From positions 1 through 64,000 of the forward strand of contig JAVBUF010000007.1 of the NCBI GenBank assembly GCA_031555615.1: a DNA stretch of 64,000 nt, written 5' to 3'. This document shows positions 9,044-17,242 of the stretch, piece by piece. Under the pieces are notes generated by a model, which saw only the letters and a list, made by a program, of their open reading frames with translations, was not told where the DNA came from and did not search any database. The position numbers were made by a program, and so were the translations under genes. This stretch comes from UBA935 sp031555615. Its GTDB lineage: Bacteria > Bacillota > Clostridia > Lachnospirales > Lachnospiraceae. The stretch's first letter is position 1. Every line of letters begins with the position of its first letter.

Positions 9044-9829
9044 ATGAGCAGTGTACAATTGTTAGACAAAACAAGAAAAATTGGAAAACTATTACATAAT
9101 AACAGTTCCAGTAAAGTGGTATTCAATGATATATGTACTGTTCTTTGTGAAATATTAAAATCCCATGTACTGGTGATCAGTAAAAAAGGAAAAGTATTGG
9201 GTATCGGTGCCCCCGAAGAAGTGGACTCCATTTCAGAGTTGATCGTCGACCGAGTTGGCGGTTTTATTGACAATATGCTGAATGAACGGATTCTGGCAGT
9301 ACTGTCCACCAAGGAAAATGTGAATCTGGAAACGCTGGGATTTGAAAAAGCCAACATCAAGAAGTTTCAGGGAATCATCACCCCCATCGAGATTGCCGGG
9401 GAAAGATTGGGAACGCTGTTTATCTATAAATGTGATGAACAGTATGATATAGATGACATCATCCTCTGTGAATACGGAACCACGGTAGTAGGTCTGGAAA
9501 TGCTCCGGGCGGTTAACGAAGAAAGTGCGGAAGAAAGCCGGAAGCTGGCCGTCATCAAGTCAGCCATCAATACCTTATCTTTTTCGGAAATGGAAGCGGT
9601 GGTGCATATTTTTGAGGAACTCAATGGCATGGAAGGCATTCTGGTAGCCAGCAAGATTGCTGACAGGGTAGGGATTACCCGCTCGGTTATCGTCAATGCA
9701 TTGCGGAAGTTTGAAAGCGCAGGTGTGATCGAATCCCGGTCTTCGGGGATGAAGGGAACCTATATCAAGGTTCTTAATGATATGGTTTTTGAGGAAGTTG
9801 AAAAAATAAAAAAAGAACGTTTAGGTTAA
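9044..9829 (+). CDS. codY: GTP- and branched-chain-amino-acid-sensing pleiotropic repressor CodY
   Basis: Global nutritional regulator that binds DNA when GTP and branched-chain amino acids are plentiful. It has 261 residues. The N-terminal GAF-type sensor begins MSSVQLLDKTRKIGKLLH, and the C-terminal winged helix contains ASKIADRVGITRSVIVNALR. The ATG at 9044 is chosen because GGGAGG lies at 9031-9036 and the length then matches the family; an upstream in-frame ATG at 8990 would overlap the promoter. Its position before flgB is conserved with B. subtilis, where CodY represses the fla/che operon. I did not find a clear CodY-box near the flgB promoter. Confidence 0.97.
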   Translation: MSSVQLLDKTRKIGKLLHNNSSSKVVFNDICTVLCEILKSHVLVISKKGKVLGIGAPEEVDSISELIVDRVGGFIDNMLNERILAVLSTKENVNLETLGFEKANIKKFQGIITPIEIAGERLGTLFIYKCDEQYDIDDIILCEYGTTVVGLEMLRAVNEESAEESRKLAVIKSAINTLSFSEMEAVVHIFEELNGMEGILVASKIADRVGITRSVIVNALRKFESAGVIESRSSGMKGTYIKVLNDMVFEEVEKIKKERLG

Positions 9830-9835
9830 AACGTT
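9815..9835 (-). terminator. Hairpin at codY stop, terminator-like on the minus strand
   Basis: GAACGTTT (9815-9822) and AAACGTTC (9828-9835) form a perfect 8-bp stem over the codY stop codon. On the plus strand no T-run follows. On the minus strand the hairpin runs into a T-rich stretch (complement of 9801-9814). It would block antisense transcription into codY. Confidence 0.4.
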
Positions 9836-9872
9836 CGGACTAATTGAATAAATAATGGATTGTGAGCGTATA

Positions 9873-9917
9873 AAAGGATTTATAAACTCTTCAGGGAGGC
9901 TGATGAATCCTTTTTTT
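9873..9917 (+). terminator. Intrinsic terminator after codY
   Basis: AAAGGATT (9873-9880) pairs with AATCCTTT (9906-9913) and a run of seven T's at 9911-9917 follows. The loop is long at about 25 bases. It separates codY from the flagellar operon. Confidence 0.6.
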
Positions 9918-9980
9918 GACCTTGCAAGTCAAGGATGAAAAAGGAAAAAATACCATATCTTGGGGATTAGGCAAGGTACT

Positions 9981-10004
9981 ACACACTATATAGCGTGTTT
10001 TTTT
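9981..10004 (+). terminator. Second terminator-like hairpin upstream of flgB
   Basis: The arms around CACACTAT and ATAGCGTG (9983-9998) pair with one A-C mismatch, followed by seven T's. It may be a backup terminator or part of a regulated leader upstream of the flagellar promoter. Confidence 0.4.
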
Positions 10005-10020
10005 GCAAATTATTTGCAAA
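10002..10020. promoter_or_regulatory. Perfect palindrome just upstream of the flgB promoter
   Basis: TTTGCAAAT and ATTTGCAAA are 9-base inverted repeats around one central base. It ends 6 bases before the -35 of the flgB promoter, a common place for an activator or repressor site. The binding protein is unknown. Confidence 0.4.
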
Positions 10021-10026
10021 AAAATC

Positions 10027-10054
10027 TTGTTTTTTTACGTAAATAATCTATAAT
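10027..10054 (+). promoter_or_regulatory. Candidate sigma-A promoter of the fla/che operon
   Basis: TTGTTT at 10027-10032 and a consensus TATAAT at 10049-10054, 16 bases apart, start a leader of about 40 bases before flgB. No sigma-28-type -10 is seen here. Confidence 0.6.
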
Positions 10055-10097
10055 GTAATAAGGTGGTATGCTGGGTGAATTTTGAAAGGGGCAAGGA

Positions 10098-10490
10098 ATG
10101 ATACAATCAAATGTTTTTAATTATGTCAATGTACTGGAAAAAGCAGCCGATGCGGCGTGGCTTCGTAACGAAGTGCTGGCTAATAATATCGCCAACAATA
10201 CAACGCCGGGATATAAACGGCAGGATGTGGATTTTGAATCCCAGCTTAAGCATGCTTTGAAAAATTCCAAATATACATCAGTAGATGCCAAGGTAGACGG
10301 AATCAGAACCGGTTCTCTGCGGGCAAGAGTATATACAGACAGTGCCGGTTTTTCTTATCGTTTGGATGGAAATAATGTGGATGCGGATACCGAAGGTGTA
10401 AAACTGGCCGCTAACCAGATTAAATATAACGGGCTGGTTACCAGTATGAATCAGGAATTTTCCAACCTGAAGCTGGTTATGAGGAAGTAG
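10098..10490 (+). CDS. flgB: Flagellar basal-body rod protein FlgB
   Basis: Proximal rod subunit secreted by the flagellar type III export system. It has 130 residues, with the rod/hook-family N-terminal motif NEVLANNIANNTTPGYKRQD near residues 24-43 and a C-terminal amphipathic heptad (MNQEFSNLKLVMRK). It starts the fla/che operon. An AGGGGCAAGGA ribosome-binding site precedes the ATG. Next gene flgC begins 22 bases later. Confidence 0.97.
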   Translation: MIQSNVFNYVNVLEKAADAAWLRNEVLANNIANNTTPGYKRQDVDFESQLKHALKNSKYTSVDAKVDGIRTGSLRARVYTDSAGFSYRLDGNNVDADTEGVKLAANQIKYNGLVTSMNQEFSNLKLVMRK

Positions 10491-10511
10491 AGTAGATAAG
10501 GAGGAGAAGTT

Positions 10512-10958
10512 ATGGGTATTTTTTCATCGTTTGACGTAAATGCTTCGGGTATGACAGCCCAGCGATACCGGATGGATATTATTTCGGAAAATGTGGCCAA
10601 TTCCAATACTACCCGAACTGCGGATGGTACACCCTACCGGCGGAAAATAGTGACCTTTGAACAGAAAAGTAATAGTCACAATACTTTCAGCCATGTTTTT
10701 GACAGCTGCCGGAAAGGCTATGACGGGCAGGGCGTAAGAGTTACGAAGGTAAGTGAAGATAACGAAAGCGAAATGATTATGGCGTATGATCCGTCACATC
10801 CCGATGCGGATGAAAACGGATATGTTACATATCCCAATGTAAATATCGTAACGGAAATGACCAATCTGATCGATGCCAGCCGGGCCTATGAAGCTAATGC
10901 CACGGCATTTGGTGCCAGTAAAGCGATAGCAATGAAGGGTCTGGAGATGGGCCAATAG
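10512..10958 (+). CDS. flgC: Flagellar basal-body rod protein FlgC
   Basis: Proximal rod protein of 148 residues that assembles with FlgB, FlgF/G-type proteins and FliE. The N-terminal block reads ASGMTAQRYRMDIISENVAN and the C-terminal block contains NVNIVTEMTNLIDASRAYEAN, both characteristic of FlgC. AAGGAGGAG precedes the ATG. It sits between flgB and fliE in the standard order. Confidence 0.97.
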   Translation: MGIFSSFDVNASGMTAQRYRMDIISENVANSNTTRTADGTPYRRKIVTFEQKSNSHNTFSHVFDSCRKGYDGQGVRVTKVSEDNESEMIMAYDPSHPDADENGYVTYPNVNIVTEMTNLIDASRAYEANATAFGASKAIAMKGLEMGQ

Positions 10959-10972
10959 GAGGTTTTTAAAAA

Positions 10973-11296
10973 ATGGATATATCAGCACTTCGTAATATTA
11001 CTTCCGGTGCGGTTAAGGAAGCCATGGACAGCAATGCTCTCAGTGCCGGAAAGACAACAACAGACAAAAGCACTTTTGATAATATGCTGACTGCCGCCAT
11101 GAGCAATCTGGGCACTACCAATGCTTATCTTTCCGATGCGGAAAATGAAGAGATCAGGTGGGCATTAGGTGAGACGGAAAGTACCCATGATCTTACCAAT
11201 GCTTTGCAGAAAGCAAGTGTTTCGCTGCAATATACGGTTGCCGTACGAGATAAGCTGTTGGAAGCATATAAAGAAATTATGCAGATACAGATTTAA
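10973..11296 (+). CDS. fliE: Flagellar hook-basal body complex protein FliE
   Basis: Adaptor between the MS ring (FliF) and the rod, 107 residues. The C-terminal segment ESTHDLTNALQKASVSLQ and VRDKLLEAYKEIMQIQI is the conserved FliE signature. It lies 14 bases after flgC and directly before the short FliF-like gene, which is of interest because FliE contacts FliF. Confidence 0.95.
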   Translation: MDISALRNITSGAVKEAMDSNALSAGKTTTDKSTFDNMLTAAMSNLGTTNAYLSDAENEEIRWALGETESTHDLTNALQKASVSLQYTVAVRDKLLEAYKEIMQIQI

Positions 11297-11318
11297 TTTG
11301 GGGAATGCGGAGGAGAAA

Positions 11319-11930
11319 ATGTCAAAAAAGAAATGGATTGTCGCTGGTGCAGCAGGAGTGATAACGGTAATGACGATTTTGATTTCGGTGTTGAACCAAT
11401 CAAAATGGGTAACGCTGATTGAATGCGAAAACAGCATAACAGCGTCGGAGGTTGCGGCACTTTTGGATGCGGATAATATTAGCCGAAAGGTGTCAGATGA
11501 TGGCTTACGGGTTCGGATCAAAAAAGAGAATCTCGCAAAAGCCAGTTTACTGTTAGGGGCCAATGATATCCAGTCATCAGCTTATTATATAGACAATATC
11601 AGCGGTGACTTCAGCACCACTGAAGCCGATAAGCAAAGAAGATATAAAGTGTATCTGGAAAATACCCTGGCCGATGATATTACCGCCAGCATGGAGACTG
11701 TCAAGGCGGCGAAGGTTATCCTGGATTTGCCGGAACAGGACGGCACACAGGAGGCTGCGGAAAAGGAACCTTCGGCATGGATTATGCTGGAGCTGCAGGG
11801 GGAGTGTGATGCCCAGAATATTTCTGCATTAGCAAAGGCGATTTCCGTAGGCCTGGGATGTGAGACACCGCAAAATATTACCATTATGGATATCCAGGGA
11901 AATATACTGTTTGCCGGAAATGATATATAG
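11319..11930 (+). CDS. Truncated FliF paralogue (N-terminal region only)
   Basis: A 203-residue protein closely resembling residues about 20-225 of the full FliF encoded next. It has one N-terminal membrane segment (about residues 5-24), then the ring-building region with LLGANDIQSSAYYIDNISG and FSTTEADKQRRYKVYLENTL, and ends at NITIMDIQGNILFAGNDI. It lacks the third ring-building domain, the second membrane helix and the FliG-binding tail. The ATG at 11319 is chosen because GGAGG lies at 11310-11314; an upstream start would run through fliE. The frame is intact and the gene has its own ribosome-binding site, so it looks functional. It arose by tandem duplication of fliF's 5' part. Its role is unknown; it might modulate MS-ring assembly. 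Confidence 0.85.
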   Translation: MSKKKWIVAGAAGVITVMTILISVLNQSKWVTLIECENSITASEVAALLDADNISRKVSDDGLRVRIKKENLAKASLLLGANDIQSSAYYIDNISGDFSTTEADKQRRYKVYLENTLADDITASMETVKAAKVILDLPEQDGTQEAAEKEPSAWIMLELQGECDAQNISALAKAISVGLGCETPQNITIMDIQGNILFAGNDI

Positions 11931-11949
11931 TTGATGAGGAGAGAGAGAA

Positions 11950-13551
11950 ATGCCGGAAAGAATACAACAGCTTCTAAATAGGGTTCTGGAATGGTGGAAC
12001 AAGTTTACCGCCAAGCAGAAAACACTGATTATTGCCGCTGTGGCAGGAGTTGTGATGGCAATTGCCATTATTTTAACACTATTGGGCCAGCCGCAGTGGG
12101 TGGATCTGATTAATTGTGAAACCACCAAGGAAGCATCCGAGGTCGTTGCTCTATTAGAAGGACAAAATATTAATAAGGAGGTATCGGATGACGGCCTGCG
12201 GATCAAAATCGAGAAAAAAGATCTGCCTAATGCCAAGATGTTGTTAGGAGCCAATGATATCCAGTCGTCAGCCTACTCCATCGACAATGTGACCAGCGGC
12301 GGATTCAGTACCACCGAAGCCGACAAACAGAGAAAATATAAAGTCTATCTGCAAAATATGCTTGCCAATGATATTATTGCCAGTATGGATGCGGTCAAAT
12401 CGGCCAGGGTCATGCTGGATATGCCGGAAAACGACGGCACCCTGATTGCCAAGGAGGAAGAACCTTCTGCAAGTATTATTCTGGAGCTGGACGGAGAGTT
12501 TGATACCGATCATGCCGCTACTCTGGCCAAGGCTATTTCCGTTGGTTTGGGATGTAAAACACCGGAGAATATTACCATTATGGATACCCAGGGAAATATG
12601 CTTTATTCCGGAGATGATACATATAGTATGACAGGGAATGCCAGTTCCCAGCTTACTGTCAAGAGCAAGTATGAGGCAGTGGTGCAGAATGAAGTACGCA
12701 AGGTGCTTTTGGGAACTAATGAATTTGATAAGATTGAGGTAACAAGTAATCTGGCATTGGATTTTTCCAGTCTGCAGGAAACCGATCATAATTACTATGT
12801 TGAGGAAGGGCAGACCCAGGGGTACTTAAGTCACCGGGATATATACAATGCAGAAAACACCAGCGGCGTGGGTGGTGTGCCGGGCACGGATTCCAATGTT
12901 GAGGACACCTCCTATCAATTCCAGGATGTTTCCGAAAGCAGTTCTACGGAATCAGAAGAATCTTTGGATTTCTTGCCCAGTGAAAGGATAACCAATAAAG
13001 ATATCCCGCCGGGAGCGATTAAGTATGCCGAATCATCTATTTCGGTTGCGGCAATCAATTACAAGATTGTCCGGGAGGAAGATGTTAAGGCCCAGGGGCT
13101 GTTAGACGGGATTACCTGGGAAGAATATAAGGCCAATAATGATATCAAAACAAAAATACCGGAAGATGAGGATCTGATTGCCATAGTGGCTAAAGCAACC
13201 GGAATCGATTCGGAAAACATCAAGATTCTGGCTTACAGTGAAAATGTATTTTTCGATGCCGAAGGTCTTGATGTTGAGTGGACCGATATTGCTCAGATAT
13301 TGATAATTGTTGTAATGCTTGTGCTTTTGGCATTTATCGTTATCCGCAGTATGAGGACCGAAAAGGAAGAAGTACAGGAAGAAGAACTTTCAGTGGAAAC
13401 CCTGCTGCAATCCCAGCCGGAGATGGAATTGGAAAATATCGGTTTGGATGAAGGCTCGGAGACGAAACGGCAGATTGATAAATTTGTGGAGGATAATCCT
13501 GAGGCAGCAGCAGCCTTATTGCGTAACTGGTTAAATGAGGATTGGGCATAA
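11950..13551 (+). CDS. fliF: Flagellar MS-ring protein FliF
   Basis: Forms the membrane MS ring, the first flagellar structure built. It has 533 residues: a membrane helix near residues 24-46, ring-building motifs including LLGANDIQSSAYSIDNV and FSTTEADKQRKYKVYLQNML, a later VEVTSNLALDFSSLQETD region, a second membrane helix near residues 443-462 (IAQILIIVVMLVLLAFIVI), and a cytoplasmic tail ending DNPEAAAALLRNWLNED that matches the FliG-binding site. GGAGAGAGAG precedes the ATG. It follows its own truncated paralogue by 19 bases. Confidence 0.97.
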   Translation: MPERIQQLLNRVLEWWNKFTAKQKTLIIAAVAGVVMAIAIILTLLGQPQWVDLINCETTKEASEVVALLEGQNINKEVSDDGLRIKIEKKDLPNAKMLLGANDIQSSAYSIDNVTSGGFSTTEADKQRKYKVYLQNMLANDIIASMDAVKSARVMLDMPENDGTLIAKEEEPSASIILELDGEFDTDHAATLAKAISVGLGCKTPENITIMDTQGNMLYSGDDTYSMTGNASSQLTVKSKYEAVVQNEVRKVLLGTNEFDKIEVTSNLALDFSSLQETDHNYYVEEGQTQGYLSHRDIYNAENTSGVGGVPGTDSNVEDTSYQFQDVSESSSTESEESLDFLPSERITNKDIPPGAIKYAESSISVAAINYKIVREEDVKAQGLLDGITWEEYKANNDIKTKIPEDEDLIAIVAKATGIDSENIKILAYSENVFFDAEGLDVEWTDIAQILIIVVMLVLLAFIVIRSMRTEKEEVQEEELSVETLLQSQPEMELENIGLDEGSETKRQIDKFVEDNPEAAAALLRNWLNEDWA

Positions 13552-13589
13552 TCAGAAAAAAGAACAGAAGGCGGAAGGAATGTTAGATT

Positions 13590-14606
13590 ATGGCAAGAGG
13601 TTCAGAAGATAGAATAAACGGACTTCAGAAAGCAGCAATCTTATTGATTGCATTAGGGCCGGAAAAATCGGCATCTATTTTTAAGCATCTGAAAGAAGAA
13701 GAAATTGAAGAGCTGACTCTGGAAATTGCCAACACCAGAAGTATTACGCCTCAAATCAAAGAAACTGTTTTAGAAGAGTTTTATCAGATTTGTCTGGCTC
13801 AGCGTTATATTGCCGAGGGTGGTATCGGTTATGCCAAGGAACTTTTGGAAAAGGCCCTTGGACAGGAAAAAGCGATGGATGTTATCGGGAAGCTGACAGC
13901 CTCATTGCAGGTAAAACCTTTTGAATTTGTCCGGAAAACAGATGCGTCTCAGCTCCTTAACTTTATTCAGGATGAGCATCCTCAGACCATTGCATTGATT
14001 TTATCTTATTTGTCACCCAGTCAGGCAGCATTGATTATTTCAGCCCTGCCGCCGGATCGGCAGTCGGATGTGGCCAGACGTATTGCAGTTATGGACAGAA
14101 CCAGTCCCGATGTCATCAAAGAGGTGGAAAAAGTGTTGGAGTCGAAACTGGCATCGTTGGTAAATCAGGATTTCAATATTATCGGCGGTGTGGATGCAGT
14201 AGTAGAGATTTTGAATACGGTAGACCGTGGTACCGAAAAACATATTATGGAAACATTGGAAATAGAAGAACCGGAGTTGGCAGACGAGATCAGAAAGAAA
14301 ATGTTCGTCTTCGAAGATGTCCTGCTGTTGGATGACAGAGCCATTCAGAGGGTTCTCCGTGACGTGGATAACAACGATTTGGCAATCGCCTTAAAAGGTT
14401 CCAATGAACAGGTACAGACAACAATCTTTAATAACCTGTCTAAACGTCTTGCTGTTATGATCAAGGAAGATATGGAATTTATGGGACCGGTACGTATGAA
14501 GGATGTTGAAGAGGCACAGCAGAAGATTGTAAACATTATCAGAAAACTGGAAGATTCTGCAGAAATTGTTATCTCCAGGGGTGGAGGTGACGAGATCATT
14601 GTCTAG
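13590..14606 (+). CDS. fliG: Flagellar motor switch protein FliG
   Basis: C-ring protein that binds FliF and interacts with the stator to generate torque. It has 338 residues. The N-terminal domain begins with GLQKAAILLIALGPEKSASIFKHL, the middle domain has the EHPQTIALILSYL motif (about residues 128-140), and the C-terminal domain carries the charged helix region DDRAIQRVLRDVDNNDLAIALKG that contacts MotA. The start is ATG at 13590. The downstream fliH start overlaps its stop. Confidence 0.97.
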   Translation: MARGSEDRINGLQKAAILLIALGPEKSASIFKHLKEEEIEELTLEIANTRSITPQIKETVLEEFYQICLAQRYIAEGGIGYAKELLEKALGQEKAMDVIGKLTASLQVKPFEFVRKTDASQLLNFIQDEHPQTIALILSYLSPSQAALIISALPPDRQSDVARRIAVMDRTSPDVIKEVEKVLESKLASLVNQDFNIIGGVDAVVEILNTVDRGTEKHIMETLEIEEPELADEIRKKMFVFEDVLLLDDRAIQRVLRDVDNNDLAIALKGSNEQVQTTIFNNLSKRLAVMIKEDMEFMGPVRMKDVEEAQQKIVNIIRKLEDSAEIVISRGGGDEIIV

Positions 14607-15450
14607 TAATTTGCTGAAATCCCGATGGGTGGTAATAGATACTGAAGAAAAAAGAATCATTAATTCCGATGAACGCCTTGCGGAAAAAATAGTGGGCTGG
14701 AACAATAATATTCCCAATGCCGATGAAGACTATATGGAATCGGGAGAATTTTCCGAAGGTCTGGATGTCCAACAGGTAGAAGGACTTTTTGACGATGATG
14801 CCGAGGAAAGCGTGATCAAGGCAAGAAATGCCAGAGATGAGGAACAGCGTCAAGAACTGCTGAAGCAGGCTCAGAACGAACTGGAAATGGCCGGAGTGCA
14901 GGCGGCTAAGATGATTGAAGATGCCAAGGCTGATATCGAGGTGATGCGGCGGGTTGCGGCAGAGGAAGCAAGAGGGCAGGGGTATAAGGAAGGATTTGAA
15001 AAAGGCGTAGCCGAAATTGAGAAACTTAGAGCAAATCTTCAGGAAGACCGAAGGAAGCTGCAGCAGGAATATGATCAGCGGGTAGATGAATTGGAACCGC
15101 AGTTTATCGACTTGCTGACTGCCATCTATGAGCAGGTATTTCAGGTGGAATTAAAAAGTTATGGAGAAATTGTATCCCATTTGATTTCCAATACCATGAG
15201 AAATAGTGATGAGAGTAAAGACTTTATTGTTCATGTGTCCAAAGCCGATTACGAGTATGTAAGCGGACAAAAGGAAGAAATCAGGGCCAATGCCGCCTCT
15301 GGTATGGCAACACTGGAGATTATCGAAGATATTACCCTTTTGCCGGGGGAATGTATGATTGAAACCGGCGGAGGTGTTTTTGACTGTGGTTTGGGAACGC
15401 AATTGGCAGGCCTGAATCAAAAGCTTAAATTATTGTCTTTTGAAAAATAG
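14599..15450 (+). CDS. fliH: Flagellar assembly protein FliH
   Basis: Regulator of the export ATPase FliI. It has 283 residues with an acidic N-terminus, a long central coiled coil (about residues 85-165, rich in E, K, Q and A) and a C-terminal FliI-binding region with ECMIETGGGVFDCGLGTQL. I choose the TTG at 14599 because GGAGGTGA at 14583-14590 is spaced 8 bases from it; it overlaps the fliG stop by 8 bases. Other in-frame TTG or GTG starts upstream are less well placed. Confidence 0.88.
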   Translation: MSSNLLKSRWVVIDTEEKRIINSDERLAEKIVGWNNNIPNADEDYMESGEFSEGLDVQQVEGLFDDDAEESVIKARNARDEEQRQELLKQAQNELEMAGVQAAKMIEDAKADIEVMRRVAAEEARGQGYKEGFEKGVAEIEKLRANLQEDRRKLQQEYDQRVDELEPQFIDLLTAIYEQVFQVELKSYGEIVSHLISNTMRNSDESKDFIVHVSKADYEYVSGQKEEIRANAASGMATLEIIEDITLLPGECMIETGGGVFDCGLGTQLAGLNQKLKLLSFEK

Positions 15451-15467
15451 GAGAAGACAGATCCATT

Positions 15468-16784
15468 ATGTTAAAGGAAAAATACATTAATTTTGAGAAA
15501 TATAGACAGGCAGCTGAAGACACCTATTTTCGTGTCAAAGGAAAGGTTGTGAATGTAGTCGGCCTGACCATTGAATCAGCGGGACCGGATGCTAAGCTGG
15601 GGGATATTTGTTTGATTTATCCTCATTCGGCGCAGGATAATCCGGTTATGGCGGAGGTAGTAGGCTTCCGCGAAGGCAAGAATCTGCTGATGCCCTATGA
15701 AGTAGTGGAAGGTGTAGGACGCGGCAGTATGGTGGAAAATACCGGACAGCCGCTAACGGTGCAGGTGGATGACAATCTGTTGGGACAGACCCTGGATGGA
15801 CTGGGACGGCCTACTGAGGGCGGTGCACTCAGCGGAAAGAAGTATTCGGTGGAAGCGGCTCCCCCAGATCCCATGAGCCGGAAGATTATTGCCGATGTGC
15901 TGCCTTTGGGAGTGAAAGCGGTAGACGGATTGCTGACCATCGGAAAGGGACAGCGAATCGGTATCTTTGCCGGTTCCGGTGTGGGAAAATCTACCTTAAT
16001 GGGGATGTTTGCCCGGAATACCAAGGCCGATATCAATGTGATAGCGTTGATCGGTGAACGTGGCCGGGAGGTTCGTGAATTTATTGAAAGAGATTTGGGA
16101 CCGGAAGGAATGCGCCGTTCAGTGGTAGTGGTGGCGACTTCGGATAAACCGGCATTAGAGAGAAATAAAGCCGCCAAGACGGCAACGGCAATAGCGGAAT
16201 ATTTTAGGGATAAGGGCAAGGATGTTCTCCTGATGATGGACTCCTTGACCCGTTTTTCTATGGCCCAGAGAGAAATCGGATTGGCCAGCGGCGAACCTCC
16301 GGTTTCCCGAGGGTATCCCCCCAGCGTATATTCGGAAATGCCCAAACTCCTGGAACGGGCCGGCTGTTCGTCGGAAGGCTCGATTACCGGGCTTTATACC
16401 GTTTTGGTAGATGGCGATGATTTTAATGAACCCATTACCGATACGGCCAGAAGTATTTTGGATGGCCATATTATGCTGAGCCGGAAAATTGCTCATAAGA
16501 ATCATTATCCGGCCATTGATGTTCTGCAGAGCATCTCCCGTTGTATGAGTCAGGTGGCGACCCGAGAACACAAGCAGGTGGCGGGGAAATTGAAAAATGT
16601 CCTGGCAACCTATATGGAAGCAGAGGATTTGATTAATATCGGTGCATATAAAGCCGGCAGCAATAAGAACATTGATTATGCGGTGGAAAAGATTGATGCG
16701 GTAAATGGTTTTTTGGTTCAGGATGTTGATGATAAATTTGATTTTGAACAGACAATTGAGTTGTTGGAAGGACTGTTTAACTGA
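15468..16784 (+). CDS. fliI: Flagellum-specific export ATPase FliI
   Basis: Hexameric ATPase energising unfolding and entry of export substrates. It has 438 residues, homologous to the F1 beta subunit. The Walker A motif GSGVGKST is near residue 170 and LIGERGREVREF follows; the Walker B strand VLLMMDSLTRF is near residue 255. It lies between fliH and fliJ, 2 bases before the latter, the usual export-ATPase cluster. Confidence 0.98.
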   Translation: MLKEKYINFEKYRQAAEDTYFRVKGKVVNVVGLTIESAGPDAKLGDICLIYPHSAQDNPVMAEVVGFREGKNLLMPYEVVEGVGRGSMVENTGQPLTVQVDDNLLGQTLDGLGRPTEGGALSGKKYSVEAAPPDPMSRKIIADVLPLGVKAVDGLLTIGKGQRIGIFAGSGVGKSTLMGMFARNTKADINVIALIGERGREVREFIERDLGPEGMRRSVVVVATSDKPALERNKAAKTATAIAEYFRDKGKDVLLMMDSLTRFSMAQREIGLASGEPPVSRGYPPSVYSEMPKLLERAGCSSEGSITGLYTVLVDGDDFNEPITDTARSILDGHIMLSRKIAHKNHYPAIDVLQSISRCMSQVATREHKQVAGKLKNVLATYMEAEDLINIGAYKAGSNKNIDYAVEKIDAVNGFLVQDVDDKFDFEQTIELLEGLFN

Positions 16785-16786
16785 TT

Positions 16787-17239
16787 ATGGCACGATTTAT
16801 ATTTCCCATGCAAAGTATTTTGAATATCAAGGGTAAGCTGGAAGAACAGGCAAAGATGGATTTTGCCAGTGCCAGAATACGGCTGGACGAGGAAGAAGAA
16901 AAATTAGAAGCCCTGTATGCCAGAAAAGGTGAATATGAAGAAGAAGGCCGTCGGCTCAGGGAAGATAAGCTTCATGTGCAGGATATTTTGGATAATTATA
17001 AGAATGCCATTTTGAAGATGGATGAATATATTATGAATCAACAGCTGCAGGTAAAACGGGCGGAAAATCTTCTGGAAGAAGCCAGGATCAAGCTGCAGGA
17101 GGCCATGCAGGAGCGAAAAACTTATGAACGTTTGCGGGAAAAAGCGTTTGAAGACTTTATGAGAGAAGAAAATGCCAGGGAATCAAAAGAAGTAGATGAG
17201 CTTACCAGTTATCTTTATGGTAAAAAGACGAGGGAGTAA
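16787..17239 (+). CDS. fliJ: Flagellar export chaperone FliJ
   Basis: A small coiled-coil stalk protein of 150 residues that inserts into the FliI hexamer and contacts FlhA. The sequence is almost entirely charged helix, beginning MARFIFPMQSILNIKGKLEE, which matches FliJ. It starts 2 bases after fliI. Confidence 0.92.
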   Translation: MARFIFPMQSILNIKGKLEEQAKMDFASARIRLDEEEEKLEALYARKGEYEEEGRRLREDKLHVQDILDNYKNAILKMDEYIMNQQLQVKRAENLLEEARIKLQEAMQERKTYERLREKAFEDFMREENARESKEVDELTSYLYGKKTRE

Positions 17240-17242
17240 AAA

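Noticed and set aside
10060..10097. CodY-box near flgB (GAATTTTGAAAG)
   Set aside because: It matches only part of AATTTTCWGAAAATT and lacks the centre, so it is not a credible site.
15695..16345. 216-codon frame opposite fliI
   Set aside because: Antisense shadow of a highly conserved ATPase; no ribosome-binding site.
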